A stretch of DNA of 64,000 nt from Muscardinus avellanarius (GCA_963383645.1 OY726565.1:30550534-30614533); one strand, 5' to 3'; shown: positions 1-10,063, counted from the stretch's first letter. The notes: generated by a model from the sequence alone, not told the origin. Program-made: numbers and translations.

Positions 1-263
1 CAGATATTCAAATGTATGCCTCAAGTTTTTTTCTTCAAGCTTTTCAATATGATTTTTGCAATCTCATTTTGTGAGGAAATGTATTAGCCTCATAGGAGAT
101 AATGAGTATAAAGAAAAAGGTGTATAATCTTTAGTGTCTGTCAGAATTTTATTTTAACTTTGTCATGTAAAGCAATTGTAGTGTTCCTGGTTGGATCTGC
201 TTTTATTCTAGAAATTGGGTGATAAATGAACTTTGGATACTAGGGTCAATTGGAGTAGAGGGA
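1..263. other. AT-rich flank, nothing recognised
   Basis: AT-rich unique sequence before the first L1-type insertion. I see no gene, SINE or other recognisable element. It matters mainly because it holds the left edge of the target site of the adjacent insertion. Confidence 0.5.
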
Positions 264-276
264 AGGAATCAGTTTC
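264..276. repeat. Left target-site duplication of the HAL1-like element
   Basis: The 13-mer AGGAATCAGTTTC occurs here and again at 3082-3094. The two copies flank the minus-strand L1 derivative exactly at its T-rich tail and at its 5' end, which marks a retrotransposition event. Confidence 0.85.
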
Positions 277-453
277 CTTTTTTCATTTATTTTTATTTTT
301 GTTATTGGTGTACTGTATTCATACATCACAATGGGATAAAAAAAAAAACTTGTGTAGATATATGTGTACACATCACCCAGTTAGCCCCTACCCCACACTA
401 TTCCCTCCCCCTCCCTCCTTCCCATGCTTGGCTCAGTGGTTGACATCTAATAT

Positions 454-1348
454 TATAGCAATTTATCCAAAATTAACAATGATAATCTCACATAACAGTT
501 TCATTTGTCTGATATCAAACTTTTGATCACTTAGAGATAACATTTCAATATTTCTTTTTGTGTTCTTTCTTACCAGAGGATATATCTTTTTCTTTTTTTT
601 TTAAAGGTGAAACTATCATACATTTTTTCTAGAAAAAATCTATCCTAACAAGAAATATGAACTCTAAATACCCAAAACACTCTAGAAAAAGAACAAAGCT
701 AGAAGATGTACATTTTCTGATTTCAAACCTTATAAAGCTACATTAATTGAAACAGTATAGTACTGCTATAAAGGCAGATATATAAACCAGTGGAATAAAA
801 AAAAAGCCTAGAAATAAATTCTTCCATATATGGTTATTTTTGACAAGGTTTCCAAGAACATTTGGTGAAGGAAATAATGATCCTTTCACTAAATATGTTG
901 AAAAATAATAATTACATGAAAAAGAATAAAGTTGGACCCGTACCTAACACCATATACAAATATTAACTTAAAATAGATAAAAGACCTAGATGTAAATCTT
1001 AAGACTATAAACTTTTAGAAGAAAACCTAGATCATAACACTTCACAATATTGAAATTGGCAGTGATTTCTTGGATATGATTTCAAAGGCACAGGCAACAA
1101 CAGAATAAACAAACTTCCTAAAAAAATAAAAAATATTGTACATCCAAAGACAATGTAAATAGAGTTAAAAGTTACTGATAGAATGGAATAAAATATTTCC
1201 AAATGCTATATCTGAAGGTATATTAATATTCCAAATAGAAATCCTAAAAATTAGCAATAATAAAAGCAAACAATACAATTTAGAAGTAGGTAAAAGACTA
1301 AAATAAATAATGAATCTCCAAAGATTTTAACCAATAAACACATGAATA
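454..1348 (+). mobile_element. Fossil L1 ORF2 segment carried in antisense within the HAL1-like element
   Basis: On the plus strand about 640-1345 is a decayed L1 ORF2 C-terminal region. It parallels the intact ORF2 at roughly 16150-16870; for example the stretch around 750-800 matches the block encoding the [11 protein letters not shown] motif, and 940-1020 matches the block that follows it. Stops and indels are frequent. It lies opposite to the transcription direction of the element that carries it. About 85-90% of bases by eye match the reverse complement of 17454-18202. Confidence 0.8.
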
Positions 1349-1361
1349 TATTCTTCTTTGC

Positions 1362-2278
1362 TTAGTTGTCTGCTGGATGGAAAATCTTGTTTCTTTGGTT
1401 CTGGTGTGTATTACCTATTTCTTCTTTGTAGTTAATCTCTTTGAGTATTTTCTCTAGTGCTGGTTTTGAAGACATAAATTCCTTCAGTTTCTGTTTGTCA
1501 TGAAAGCTTCTTATTTCCCCATCTAATTTGATAAATAGTTGTGCTGGGTAGGAAATTTTTGGCTGGAAGTTGTTTTCTTTCAGAGTTTGGAATATGTTAC
1601 TCCAAGCCCTTCTGGCTTTCATGACTTCGTTTGGAAGTTTGGAGTGATTCTAATTGGTTTGCCTCTGAATGTCACTTGGCCCTTTGTTTTTGTTGCCTTT
1701 AAGATTCTCTGCTTGGCTTTCACATTGGTCATTTTGACAATTATGTGGCGTGGGGAACCTCTTCTCTGATCCTGTCTAAAGGAAGTTCTATAAGTTTCCT
1801 GGACCTGTGTATCGACCTCTTGCTCTATGTTTGGAAATTTTTCTGCTATTATTTCTTTGAAGATATTATTGATCCCTTTGGTTTCACCTTCTTTTCTCTT
1901 CTCTATTCCGATTATTCTTAGGTTAGGTCTCTTAAAATGGGCTCATATTTCTTCAGTGTCAGATTCCTGTTGTCAGATTTTTTTTTCTAAGTTATAAATT
2001 ATGCGTTCCTTTTTGGAATGATCATCTTTTTGGAGCAAGATTCTATTCTCCATGTGGTCTAATCTGTTGTTTATACTTTGAATTGAGGCCTTTACCTCAA
2101 TGATTGCATCCTTTATGTCTTTTAGACTCTCTCTAAATTCTTTTCGAAAGTCCTATATTATTTTGACAGTTATATTCCTGATTTGATCTTCTGGAGATCT
2201 CTGAATTTCTGTATTATTAGGTTCTGATAATATGGGATTGTGAGTATTCTTTCCTCTATTGTTGTTCTTCTTCCCCAT
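1362..2278 (-). pseudogene. L1 ORF1p remnant (RNA-binding chaperone), frameshifted
   Basis: Minus-strand ORF1 begins at ATG 2278-2276 (MGKKN-like start) and ends at 1362, 917 nt against 918 nt in the copy at 12628-13545. The best preserved part is the C-terminal domain (1622-1362), with the ARRAWSNIFQ and YPAQL motifs. A one-base deletion in the codons just upstream of ATG 1622 shifts the frame. There is an in-frame TGA at the same codon as in the 12628 copy, and a second TGA some ten codons further on where the other copy has TGG. ORF1p normally trimerises through a coiled coil and packages L1 RNA. This copy cannot encode a full protein. Confidence 0.85.
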
Positions 2279-3081
2279 GATTTCAGAAGTTTGTGCCTTT
2301 CCTGGATCACTACGACTTCACTTAGGGTGCTCTGTATCTTGAGTCTGTGGTAATCTCTGCCACCGCTATTCCTTCACTGGGTTGGACTGCAAAATCTCAC
2401 ACCCAGGGAGATTATCAAAGTCCCTGGGCGTGCAGTACAGGGATTTCTCCTTTAGGGGCCACAATTTCACTCACGGTTATTGTGCGTGCTGATCAGGAGC
2501 TGTCGAGGGCGCGGTGAACTTGCTGTCACTGCTGGCAGTATGGTGCCACTGCCACGCCCTAGGCCGTGAGGCTAGAGCTGCTGGCAATATGGTGCCGCTA
2601 CCACACCCTCAGGTGTGAGTCTGGAGCTGCTGGCAATATGGCGCCACTACCACACCCTCGGCTGTGAGCCTGGCATATTTCTTTTCTGGTTTTGAGCTTT
2701 GTTCTGAGTCCCTAGAAGGCATAATGAGCTTGACCACTGGGAGTTTTATACGTTCTTTGCGCTGAAAGAACTGCTGAATTACACCCGAATGACCCGCAGC
2801 TGCTCACTTCAGCTCCTTGCTTACCTTTCCTCTCTTTATCCTGGTTCTGCGAGGGAAGGTGGTGCTGGCGCAGCTCCACTGCTGCATTGCGGGCTTGATT
2901 TCTGGTCTCTGATTGTTCTTCTAGTCTTTTTTTTCTCTGTCCCTTGTGCTTACATTTTTTATTTCTCTGCTGATGGCGTTTTCTGGCTATGAAAAGCGCT
3001 GATTTTGTGGCAATAGAGATCGAGGTTTAGCAGGGCTCGTAAATGCTGCTTTTCTTGGTCGCCATCTTCCCAGAAGTCTTC
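2279..3081 (-). promoter_or_regulatory. L1 5'UTR with YY1-type start motif and 49-bp triplication
   Basis: The 5' end on the minus strand reads CTTCTGGGAAGATGGCGACC. It contains AAGATGGC, the YY1 site that positions transcription start in L1 5'UTRs of several mammals. About 400 bp inside, a ~49-bp unit is repeated three times (2531-2579, 2580-2628, 2629-2677). The ORF1-proximal ~350 bp resemble the 5'UTR at 12250-12627, but the distal part is unrelated to the GC-rich 5'UTR of that element. Confidence 0.7.
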
Positions 3082-3094
3082 AGGAATCAGTTTC
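3082..3094. repeat. Right target-site duplication of the HAL1-like element
   Basis: Exact second copy of the 13-mer found at 264-276, directly abutting the 5' end of the minus-strand element. Confidence 0.85.
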
Positions 3095-3675
3095 TTTCAG
3101 TATCACTCTGGATATATATATTTCTAATCCAAACAGGTGTTAGAGCCTTCCAGGTGCATGCACCTCTGTTGAAAACTGTTGTAAATTGGACATTTCATTG
3201 TTGGCCTTTCCATCATTAGGCCTGGCTGCTTCTGTGACATCCACTGTGGCAGCAAGTGCTTATCTCAGGGATTAAGGCAAGGATTCAGGGCAAAAGCCTC
3301 TTACAGTGTCATTGGCCCCCAGGGGACACCTTGTGCAGCACTGCACCATACCCAGTGCCAGAGACTTACTGTGGCCATTTCCTCTCCATATCAGAGAAAT
3401 TGTCTCCCTAACTTAAAAAAAAAATGTCTAGTTCATCACACAAATGACAAAGGCATTCTCATTGTAAAAGAATGTCAAAGACATAGTCAAACTCAAATCT
3501 CTTTGATGACATCTTCAATTCCTCCATATAAGATATTCTTGTAGCCAGGATGCTGTGTATCTTGCCAGACCTTTATCTAAACATATACATATGTTTATAT
3601 ATGTCCCTAGATGTAAATACAGAAATAAACATAAGTAATGTACCATAATAATTCTTGCAATTTATTTAAAAAATT
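3095..3675. other. Unique sequence, nothing recognised
   Basis: Non-repetitive DNA of mixed composition with one short A-run near 3415. No convincing ORF, splice structure or repeat family is visible. Confidence 0.4.
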
Positions 3676-3868
3676 TTTTTGTTTTTTGGGTACTGGAAAT
3701 TGAATCAAGGGGCTTTCTATCTCTGAGCTATGTCCCGAACTTTTTATTTTTTGTTTTGAAACAGGGACTTACTTAGCTGCTGAGACTGGCCTCCAGCCTG
3801 CTGTTTTCTTGTCTCAGTCTCCCAAGTACTGGATTTACAAGTATGACTTCTGTACCCAGTAGCAACTG
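3676..3868 (-). mobile_element. B1-dID SINE, old
   Basis: Antisense dimeric SINE: ID half first (GGGTACTGGAAATTGAATC, CTGAGCTATGTCCC), then the A-rich link in reverse and the B1 half (CTCCCAAGTACTGG). Diverged, no clear target-site duplication. Confidence 0.75.
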
Positions 3869-3869
3869 A

Positions 3870-5100
3870 CATTTTTTTTTCTTGCATCATTACCTCTTCT
3901 CTGTACATACAGCTGTATCTCATTTCTAAATTGTTAAATGGTAGTTCATAATTTGAATATTTCATAATTTAGCCACTTTAAAAGTTATTTTAATTTTTTT
4001 CTCTGATGCTAACAATTTTGCAGTGAAAATCCCTCTGCACACTTCTTTGTGTACCTCTGCAAAGGTTTCTTAAAAGTGGATAAAAGGAAGTGGAGTTGAT
4101 GTTTTGGGGTATATCAAATGTTAAAGTTTTTAAAATAACCATTTTATTTTAGAACAGTTTTAGATTTATAAAAAAGGTGCAAAGATAGGAGAGTTTGTTC
4201 CTGTGAATCTTTACATGGTTTTAGTTTCCCTTGTGTTACCATCTTAAGCTGCCATGACTTTTGTCAAAACTATGGAACCAGCATCAGTACCTTGCTATTA
4301 ATTGAATTGCAGGCTTTATTCAGATTCCACCAGATCCTTCACTGGTGAAGTCCTTATATGGTAAGGACTCATATTTATTTCATATCATCTAATGTTTTGT
4401 ATTATAATCCAGGATTAACATGTTAATTTGTTATTTATTTTGTTGCTCAAATTATTCCAGTTTTGGCCATTGGGAGCTATTTTAGGCTAGCTCCCATGTC
4501 CCTTTGTCATATCCTCAAACTTATATTTGGGACACCTCCTTACTTCCTGACCTTAAATAATGCTCCAGAGTCTGTAGTCAGCCATGGTTCCTTCCTTGGA
4601 GAATGGGACTGCTTCTTCTATTGATATTTTACATTATCATAGGTATTGTTCAGCTGCTCTCCTAGGGACTATTTCAGTTGACACATTTATCCTTCCCCTC
4701 CTACCTGTTCTAGTACTCGATATTATCAAGTTTACTAATCTGGGCCAATCTGATAGAACTATATCTTTTGAAAAATGTCTGGTGACAGGTGTGCATCAGC
4801 CTAGTTCAGATGTTTGTCACCCATCATGTGGTATATATTGCATCTTTCCAACCAGTCTAAACTTTGTAATCAAGGTTGCATTCTGCAGCCAGCCTGGTCA
4901 CCCAAAGCATATCTCCTTGCTTCCTTTCCTGTGTCAGAATCCTTGTTTCCTCAGATTAGTACTTGAGGTCTTCTCAGCAGCCTCCAGTTTAACCACCTGC
5001 TTTCTTCTATGTCCTATGCTCTGTCATGTCCAATCAGAATAGAATATGGCAACTTCCCTAATATTCATTTGTGCAAGCCATATAGTTCAGTGTGTTTGTT
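3870..5100. mobile_element. Ancient L1 (L1M-type) fragments
   Basis: Sequence around 4130-4380 (AGATTTATAAAAAAGGTGCAAAG, GTCAAAACTATGGAACCAGC, TTTATTCAGATTCCACCAG) and 4440-4640 (CCAGTTTTGGCCATTGGGAG, TCCTTACTTCCTGACC) resembles 3' regions of old mammalian L1M families. 3980-4130 resembles L1 ORF2 3' sequence in antisense. Orientation and subfamily cannot be fixed by eye. An open frame at 4584-5042 falls inside this old repeat and is not taken as a gene. Confidence 0.5.
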
Positions 5101-5375
5101 ATGAGTATGTAATTGTTCACAGGACTCTACCCTCCATTTCAGTCAGAATCCCTTTTAGTTTTGTGATATTTCTTTAAGAAAGGGATTGATAGGGAAATTG
5201 GTGTATTTGGTTATAAGTAATTTTGCATGGTAAGGTCTTCATTAGCAGACCTAAAAAAAATTTCTTCAGGCATTCATGGCTGATAAACTATGTCTATATC
5301 TTTGGGAATTACATAAAATAAATGCATAAAAACTTATTTTAGACCTTTTGGACTTTTTTAAACCTCTGTGTGTGT

Positions 5376-5573
5376 GTATGTGTAGTGCTGGGAGTTGAAC
5401 CCAGGAGAATTGGAAAATTCTACCTCTAAGCTGTGCCTCTAGCCTAATTTTTTTTTTTTTATTCTTTATTTTGAAACAGGGTTTCACTAAGTAGCTGAGG
5501 CTGGCTGTGAACTGAGATTCTCTTGTCTCAGCCTTCCAAGTACTGGGATAACAAGGGTCTATGCCTGGCTACC
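5376..5573 (-). mobile_element. B1-dID SINE, old
   Basis: Antisense ID half (GTGCTGGGAGTTGAACCCAG), T-run, then the B1 half ending AACAAGGGTCTATGCCTGGC. A short GT run precedes it. Confidence 0.75.
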
Positions 5574-6021
5574 CATCTTTTTTATAGTATCTGTTACTTC
5601 TATCATTTTTTTCCTGTTAGTATCATAAGATAATTATACCTTCTCTGGCAAAGTGATATAACCTTGCTAATTTTGTCACAGACTTTGTTTCTAAATCAAT
5701 AATGCCAAAAAGGGGAGAATGGGTAGCACAGCTGAGAGTTTATATCTTAGGTTATTCAAGTTAACTCTGAAAAGTAACTCAGACATAGTTGGATTTTCTG
5801 AATAGAAACACCTTTGGGTTCAAATAAGGTTTATATAGACACCACTGACTGCCATTCCCACTTCTGTTTTTGAGGACAGGTAATGTTTTTGTTTTCTGTG
5901 GATCAAGTACTCTTTTTTTATATGCTTGATATTAACCTTTTCTCCTTTAAAGTTGTTAAGGATATATATTGTGGTTTTAATGATAAATAATAGCTTATTT
6001 CATAGGTTGAACTTTAATTTT
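5574..6021. other. Unique AT-rich sequence, nothing recognised
   Basis: No repeat family or coding signal seen. It carries the target site into which the composite element inserted. Confidence 0.4.
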
Positions 6022-6036
6022 AATCAGACTTGTTCT
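6022..6036. repeat. Left target-site duplication of the composite element
   Basis: AATCAGACTTGTTCT, repeated exactly at 8226-8240. The upstream context (TTTT then AATC) fits the T/A-rich cleavage preference of the L1 endonuclease. Confidence 0.9.
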
Positions 6037-6037
6037 G

Positions 6038-6303
6038 GGGCCTTTGGCCCCGACCCTGGGTGGGTGGGTAGGCGCTGGTGGGACACCCTTTGGCGCCCCC
6101 CCTTTCCACCCGGAAGGACCCTGTGGTCCGGGCCCCTGGCCCTGACCCTGGGCGGGTGGACAGGTGCTGGCAGGGCACCCTTCAGTGACCCCATTTCCAC
6201 TCGGAAGGACCTTGTGGTCCGGGCCCCCGGCTCCGACCCTGAGCAGGTGGGCAGGCGCTGGTGGGGCACCCCTAGGCGACCCCCTTTCCACCCGGAAGGA
6301 CCC
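6038..6303 (+). repeat. 2.9 GC-rich ~92-bp monomers at the 5' end of the composite
   Basis: Units start at 6038, 6130 and 6221, each with a GGGCC..CCGACCCTG start, a GGCGCTGGTGGG core and a CCACCCGGAAGGACC end. The array begins exactly at the target-site duplication, as promoter monomers do in rodent L1 5'UTRs. Promoter function is inference. Confidence 0.85.
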
Positions 6304-6860
6304 TAGAAAAAAGGAAAATAATGGAGAGGGGTCAAGGAGGCCATGGCGGAAGCCAGGATACTGGAGATGCAGACAAAACTTATCCAAATGAACTGGAATT
6401 ATTGGAAAGATTCCCCGCTAAGGAGGACTGCTTCTTCTCTACATTGTTAAGAATCTTGGACATCACCTGTAAGGAGCGAGACTTTAGTGGAGACCAAGGA
6501 GAAAGGCGGTGCTGAAAGCGGTTTCTGCGTTGGCGGTGGAGACTTGTATCCAAGAGAAGCAGAAATCAGAGCCTACCAACCTTATTTTATTTATTTATTT
6601 TTTTTTGAGAAATTATACCAAAGGTCGAATGCTACCGTCGCGCATGCTTAGGAACACTGGACAACATTCAGAGTGGAAAAAGAGCTTGGGAAAGATTTGA
6701 AATGTGGAGACAGTGGCAATGGCAGTGGCCAGTACTCATGGGAGGCAGAGATCTGATGCATTATACCTGGAACCTTTGAAGTAATGACACCAAAGGCAGA
6801 ATGCTACCACCATGCACCCTTGAGAACGTGGGACAAATGTTTGGGCGAAGAGGGTGCTTA
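6304..6860 (+). other. Unique segment of the composite element
   Basis: I do not recognise the source. It starts with an A-rich patch and has a 64-codon open frame from ATG 6321 (MERGQGGHGG start) of unknown meaning. A ~56-bp block is duplicated inside it: 6611-6666 and 6782-6838 share ACACCAAAGG-type and GAATGCTACC motifs. Between them lies a T-rich patch at 6583-6606. It could be a captured host transcript. Confidence 0.6.
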
Positions 6861-7848
6861 GATTAGAGCCTGCCGAGGGGTGAGGCTGGTAACGGACACA
6901 TCAAAGCTAGGATTGGAGCCTGTCGTGAGGCAAGGTCGGTGCCGGGGCCAGCAAGGCCGGGATCGGAGCTTACCGTGAGGCAAGGTCGGTAGTGGGGCCT
7001 CCGAGGCCGGGATCAGAGCCTGCTGAGGGGTTAGGTCAGTGCCGGGGCCAGCGGCCAGCATCGGAGCCTTACGTGAGGCAAGGCCGCTATTGAGGCCTCC
7101 GAGGCCAGATCGGAGCCTGCCAAGAGGTTAGGCCGTGCTGGAGCTAGCGAGGCTGGCATCAGAGCCTGCCGTGAGACAAGGCCGATGCTGGGGCCTCCGA
7201 GGGCGGGATCAGAGCCTGCCGAGGGGTTAGGCTGGTGCCGGGACCAGTGGCCTGCATTGGAGCCTGCCGCGAGGCAAGGCTGGTGCCGGGACCAGCAGCC
7301 GGCATCAGAGCCTTCCATGAGGCAAGGCTGGTGCCGGGACCAGAGGCCGGCATCGGAGCCTTCCATGAGGCAAGGCCGTTATTGGGGCCTCCGAGGCCGG
7401 GATTGGAGCCTGCTGAGGTGTTAGGCCAGTGCTGGGGCCAAGGAGGCTGGGATCGGAGCCTGCCGCGAGGCAAGGCTGGTGCCGGGGTCTCAGAGGCCGG
7501 GATCGGAGCCTGCCGAGGGGTTAGGCCAGTGCCGAGGCCAGCAGCCAGCATCGGAGCCTTTCGTGAGGCAAGGCCACTACTGAGGCCTCCGAGGCCTGGA
7601 TTGCAGCCTGCCAAAGGGTTAGGCCGATGCCGGGGCCATCAGCTAGCATCAGAGTGTGCTGTGAGGAAGACCGGTGCTGGGGCCTCCGAGGCCAGGATTG
7701 GAGCCAGCTGAGGGGTTAGGCCAGTGTCGGGGCCAACAAGACCAGAATCGGGGCCCCCCATGAGGCAAGGCTGCTGCTTGAGCCAGCGAGGTCTGGATCA
7801 GTCCACTGGGTAGCCAGGCTACAACTGGGGCCGTCAAGAATGGGATCA
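6861..7848 (+). repeat. ~49-bp minisatellite (VNTR) of about 20 units
   Basis: Units open with GATCGGAGCCTGCC. Two unit types recur: one continues GTGAGGCAAGG, the other AGGGGTTAGG, each followed by a GGTGCCGGGGCCAGC or TGGGGCCTCCGAGG half. The types tend to alternate, suggesting a higher-order repeat of ~98 bp. CpG-rich. Open frames across it on both strands are a by-product of the repeat period. Confidence 0.9.
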
Positions 7849-7884
7849 GTATTTTCAATGTGGCATGCACAGAGAAATATCGCA

Positions 7885-8225
7885 GAAAATTAAAACCAGA
7901 TGCTTCCCCTAATCAGCAATAACTAGGAGGAAAGGGGCAACAGGAAGTGGTCGAGCTATAGAAAGGGCCCTATAGTGAATCAATTAAAGTGACCAATCAG
8001 AGGGTATGGAATAGGGGAGGATGGAACCTCTTTAAAAAGCAGGAGGTACATAAACATATCGATCAAAGTTAATCACCAAACAAGCATGGGATTGAGGGAG
8101 GGGGAAGGAATGGGATGGGGACTGGATGAGGGCTAATTGGATGAGGTGTGCTTGTATATCCTCTCAAGTCTTGTATTCCAATGTGATATATGATTACAAT
8201 GCACCAATAAAAATAAATTTTAAAA
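7885..8225 (+). mobile_element. L1 3' terminus forming the tail of the composite
   Basis: AACCAGATGCTTCCCCTAAT matches the last codons of L1 ORF2 (17386-17406), and AAGCATGGGATTGAGGGAGG to CACCAATAAAAATAAATT matches L1 3'UTR ends elsewhere in the window. AATAAA at about 8207 can serve as polyadenylation signal. The fusion point with the minisatellite lies between about 7849 and 7890. Confidence 0.8.
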
Positions 8226-8240
8226 AATCAGACTTGTTCT
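8226..8240. repeat. Right target-site duplication of the composite element
   Basis: Exact copy of 6022-6036, directly after the A-rich tail. Confidence 0.9.
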
Positions 8241-8394
8241 AAGCTTTTTAGTACATACGTCTTTGACTCCCCATAATATCTCCATGAGAAAGTGCTGTAA
8301 CAAGTTTAAGGTTTCTTGTTTGTTGAGGCACAGTTAAGCCATAGTGCTTTTAGAATTTAAGAATAGGTCTATTTAAAAAATCCCTGGTTTTGTT

Positions 8395-8835
8395 TTTTGT
8401 AATTTAATTTTTTAAAATTTATATTGGTGCATTGTATTTATTCATCATAATGGGGTAAAAAACTTGTGTAGACATAAATGCACAACATCACCCAGCCAGC
8501 CCCCATGCAGCCCCTACCCTACTCCCTCCCCATCACTCCCTCCCATGCGTGGCTTAGTGGTTGACTACCATATGAATAAGTACATCTTGTGCTCTAAAGA
8601 GTTTCCTTCTCCCCCCTCCCATCCCTACAGTTAGGTTGCCTTATTTGCTCCTCTATAGGACCTCCTTTTTCACCTGGAATTCCTCCTGTGACCCATTTCA
8701 CCTTAGCTTTCACATATTAGGGAAAGCATCCAATTTCTAACTTTTGCAACTGACTCATCTTGCTTAGTATAATGTCCTTCAGTTCCCTCCATTTCCCTGT
8801 AAATGCTGCAATTGTTTTTTTTTTTTTTTTTTTTT
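8395..8835 (-). mobile_element. 5'-truncated L1, 3'UTR and ORF2 end
   Basis: Antisense L1 3' terminus (TTTATATTGGTGCATTGTAT) followed by the C/T-rich 3'UTR (TGGCTTAGTGGTTGACTACC) and the end of ORF2 (TAGTATAATGTCCTTCAGTT). A T-run at 8814-8837 closes it. Confidence 0.8.
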
Positions 8836-8839
8836 TTAT

Positions 8840-9309
8840 GGCTGTCCCTGGATCTGTTGACCACATGCCCTTCTTGTGTCAGAATTCACAGACTGTATTA
8901 TCTAAGACCACTATCTGTGAAGCAGAAATATGGTGTAAAAGGATTTATTTACTTAGAGCTACTTTTGGACTCTTCAGATTAATACCATCAAGACTCTTAT
9001 ATGTCCACACTCTTTTTAATTACCCAGTGAAACTGAATCTTGGCTACTGCTTCTGAACCTAATTTTAATATCAAGTCCTTTTCCCCCATTAGTTACAAAT
9101 ACCACTCCTAATGGGCTGCTCCGACAAACAACTTCAATCCATTTTGACCCTTTTAGGGATGATTCCTTCTGTCTCTTTTCCACATTTGACTCACCTGCTA
9201 GGCATTTTTTTTTTTTTTACAATTTCTTTTAACTACACTCTGTATTGAGCCCTCATTTATGTCTTCTACTTGATTTTCCTTTGTTGGGCTTCTTTGGACC
9301 AAATGACAG
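8840..9309. other. Unique sequence, nothing recognised
   Basis: Mixed-composition DNA with a T-run near 9206. No recognisable family or exon. Confidence 0.4.
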
Positions 9310-9507
9310 TAATTATTGGAAATGGAATACAGGGCATTCTACCTGTGAGTTACACCTTCACCCTTAGTTTTTATTCTTTATTTTGAAACAAGGTCTAACC
9401 TAGTTGCATAGGGCCTCACTAAGTAGCTGAAGTTAGCTGAGAACCTGGGATCCTCCTGTCTCAGCCTCCCAAAGAGAGATAACAAGCATGCGCCACCACG
9501 ATTGGCT
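9310..9507 (-). mobile_element. B1-dID SINE, old
   Basis: Antisense copy with GGAATACAGGGCATTCTACC (ID) and TCAGCCTCCCAAAG..AACAAGCATGCGCCACC (B1). Confidence 0.8.
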
Positions 9508-9828
9508 CCATTTTTACTTGTATATCTCCAGATTCATGATAGCTTTCCAGCCATCTTTAAACTCTTTGATGAAATCGTTTGGTCTATATTTAAAAACCAC
9601 TGCAATAAAACAGAACTTTCAAGCTGGAATATTGCTTGGAAATGCCTCATTCTCAGCAAATTCTTAATAATTCACCAAATGGCTATAATGTATTCATGCT
9701 ATTAGTTCACTTTACATGTAACTCAGCAGATGTGTTCTAGAAAGGTAGAATGAGCCTAAAACATTGCTGTCTTCTTACGAGAAAATATTGTAATAGATCT
9801 TCATGATGTGGCTGTAGAAATGTATTTT

Positions 9829-10063
9829 GAGTGTGTGTGTGTGTGTGTGTGTGTAAGTGTTGCTTAGGATTGAATCCAGGGGCATTCTACCCCTGAGCTA
9901 CACCCCAGCCCTATTTTATTTTATTTTATTTTATTTTATTTTGAAACATGGTCTCACTAGGCTGATGAGAGTCTCACTACTTGCTGAGATTGTTCTCCAG
10001 CCACAATTCTCCTGTCTCAGCTTCCCAAGTACTGGGATTACAAGCATGTGTCACCACACCTGG
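9829..10063 (-). mobile_element. B1-dID SINE with (GT)n head
   Basis: A GT run (9831-9854) stands where the A-tail would be, then ID (GAATCCAGGGGCATTCTACC), a (TTTTA)n link and the B1 half ending GTGTCACCACACCTGGC. Confidence 0.85.

Larger units (their letters stand above)
277..3081 (-). mobile_element. HAL1-like ORF1-only L1 derivative lacking ORF2
   Basis: Read on the minus strand the order is: 5'UTR (3081-2279), ORF1 remnant (2278-1362), an abrupt junction near 1348, a fossil L1 ORF2 piece in antisense orientation (about 1348-454), then the L1 3' terminus and tail (453-277). ORF2 is absent. Compared with the full-length L1 in this window, homology stops at the position equivalent to 13558 and resumes at the equivalent of about 17454; the intervening 180 bases here (1179-1348) are extra fossil-L1 sequence. 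A 13-bp target-site duplication brackets the whole structure, so it moved as one RNA. HAL1 elements (half-L1, ORF1 only) are a known class in mammals; assigning this copy to that class is inference. It is mutated and not coding-competent. Confidence 0.8.
6037..8225 (+). mobile_element. SVA-like composite non-autonomous retroelement with VNTR and L1 tail
   Basis: A 2189-bp unit between perfect 15-bp target-site duplications. In order: about three ~92-bp GC-rich monomers (6038-6303); a ~550-bp unique segment with an internal duplication (6304-6860); a minisatellite of ~20 units of ~49 bp (6861-7848); a short linker; and an L1 3' end with A-rich tail (7885-8225). It has no long ORF of its own, so it would need L1 proteins in trans. 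Hominoid SVA and LAVA elements also combine a VNTR with a foreign 3' module and move by L1, but no sequence here looks like theirs. Because the repeats and the L1 tail lie inside one duplication, it was integrated as one RNA. That it is a multicopy family is not shown by this window. Confidence 0.8.

Noticed and set aside
4584..5042. 152-codon plus-strand frame
   Set aside because: It overlaps sequence resembling ancient L1M 3' DNA; no protein family recognised.
5926..6391. Proline-rich frames in the composite element (126 codons plus, 130 codons minus)
   Set aside because: They translate the ~92-bp GC monomers and extend across the insertion boundary into unrelated DNA.
7159..7711. Long proline/alanine-rich open frames on both strands (for example 7235-7711 plus, 7614-7159 minus)
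   Set aside because: They fall entirely within the ~49-bp minisatellite; open frames arise from its repeat period and GC content, on both strands and in several frames.
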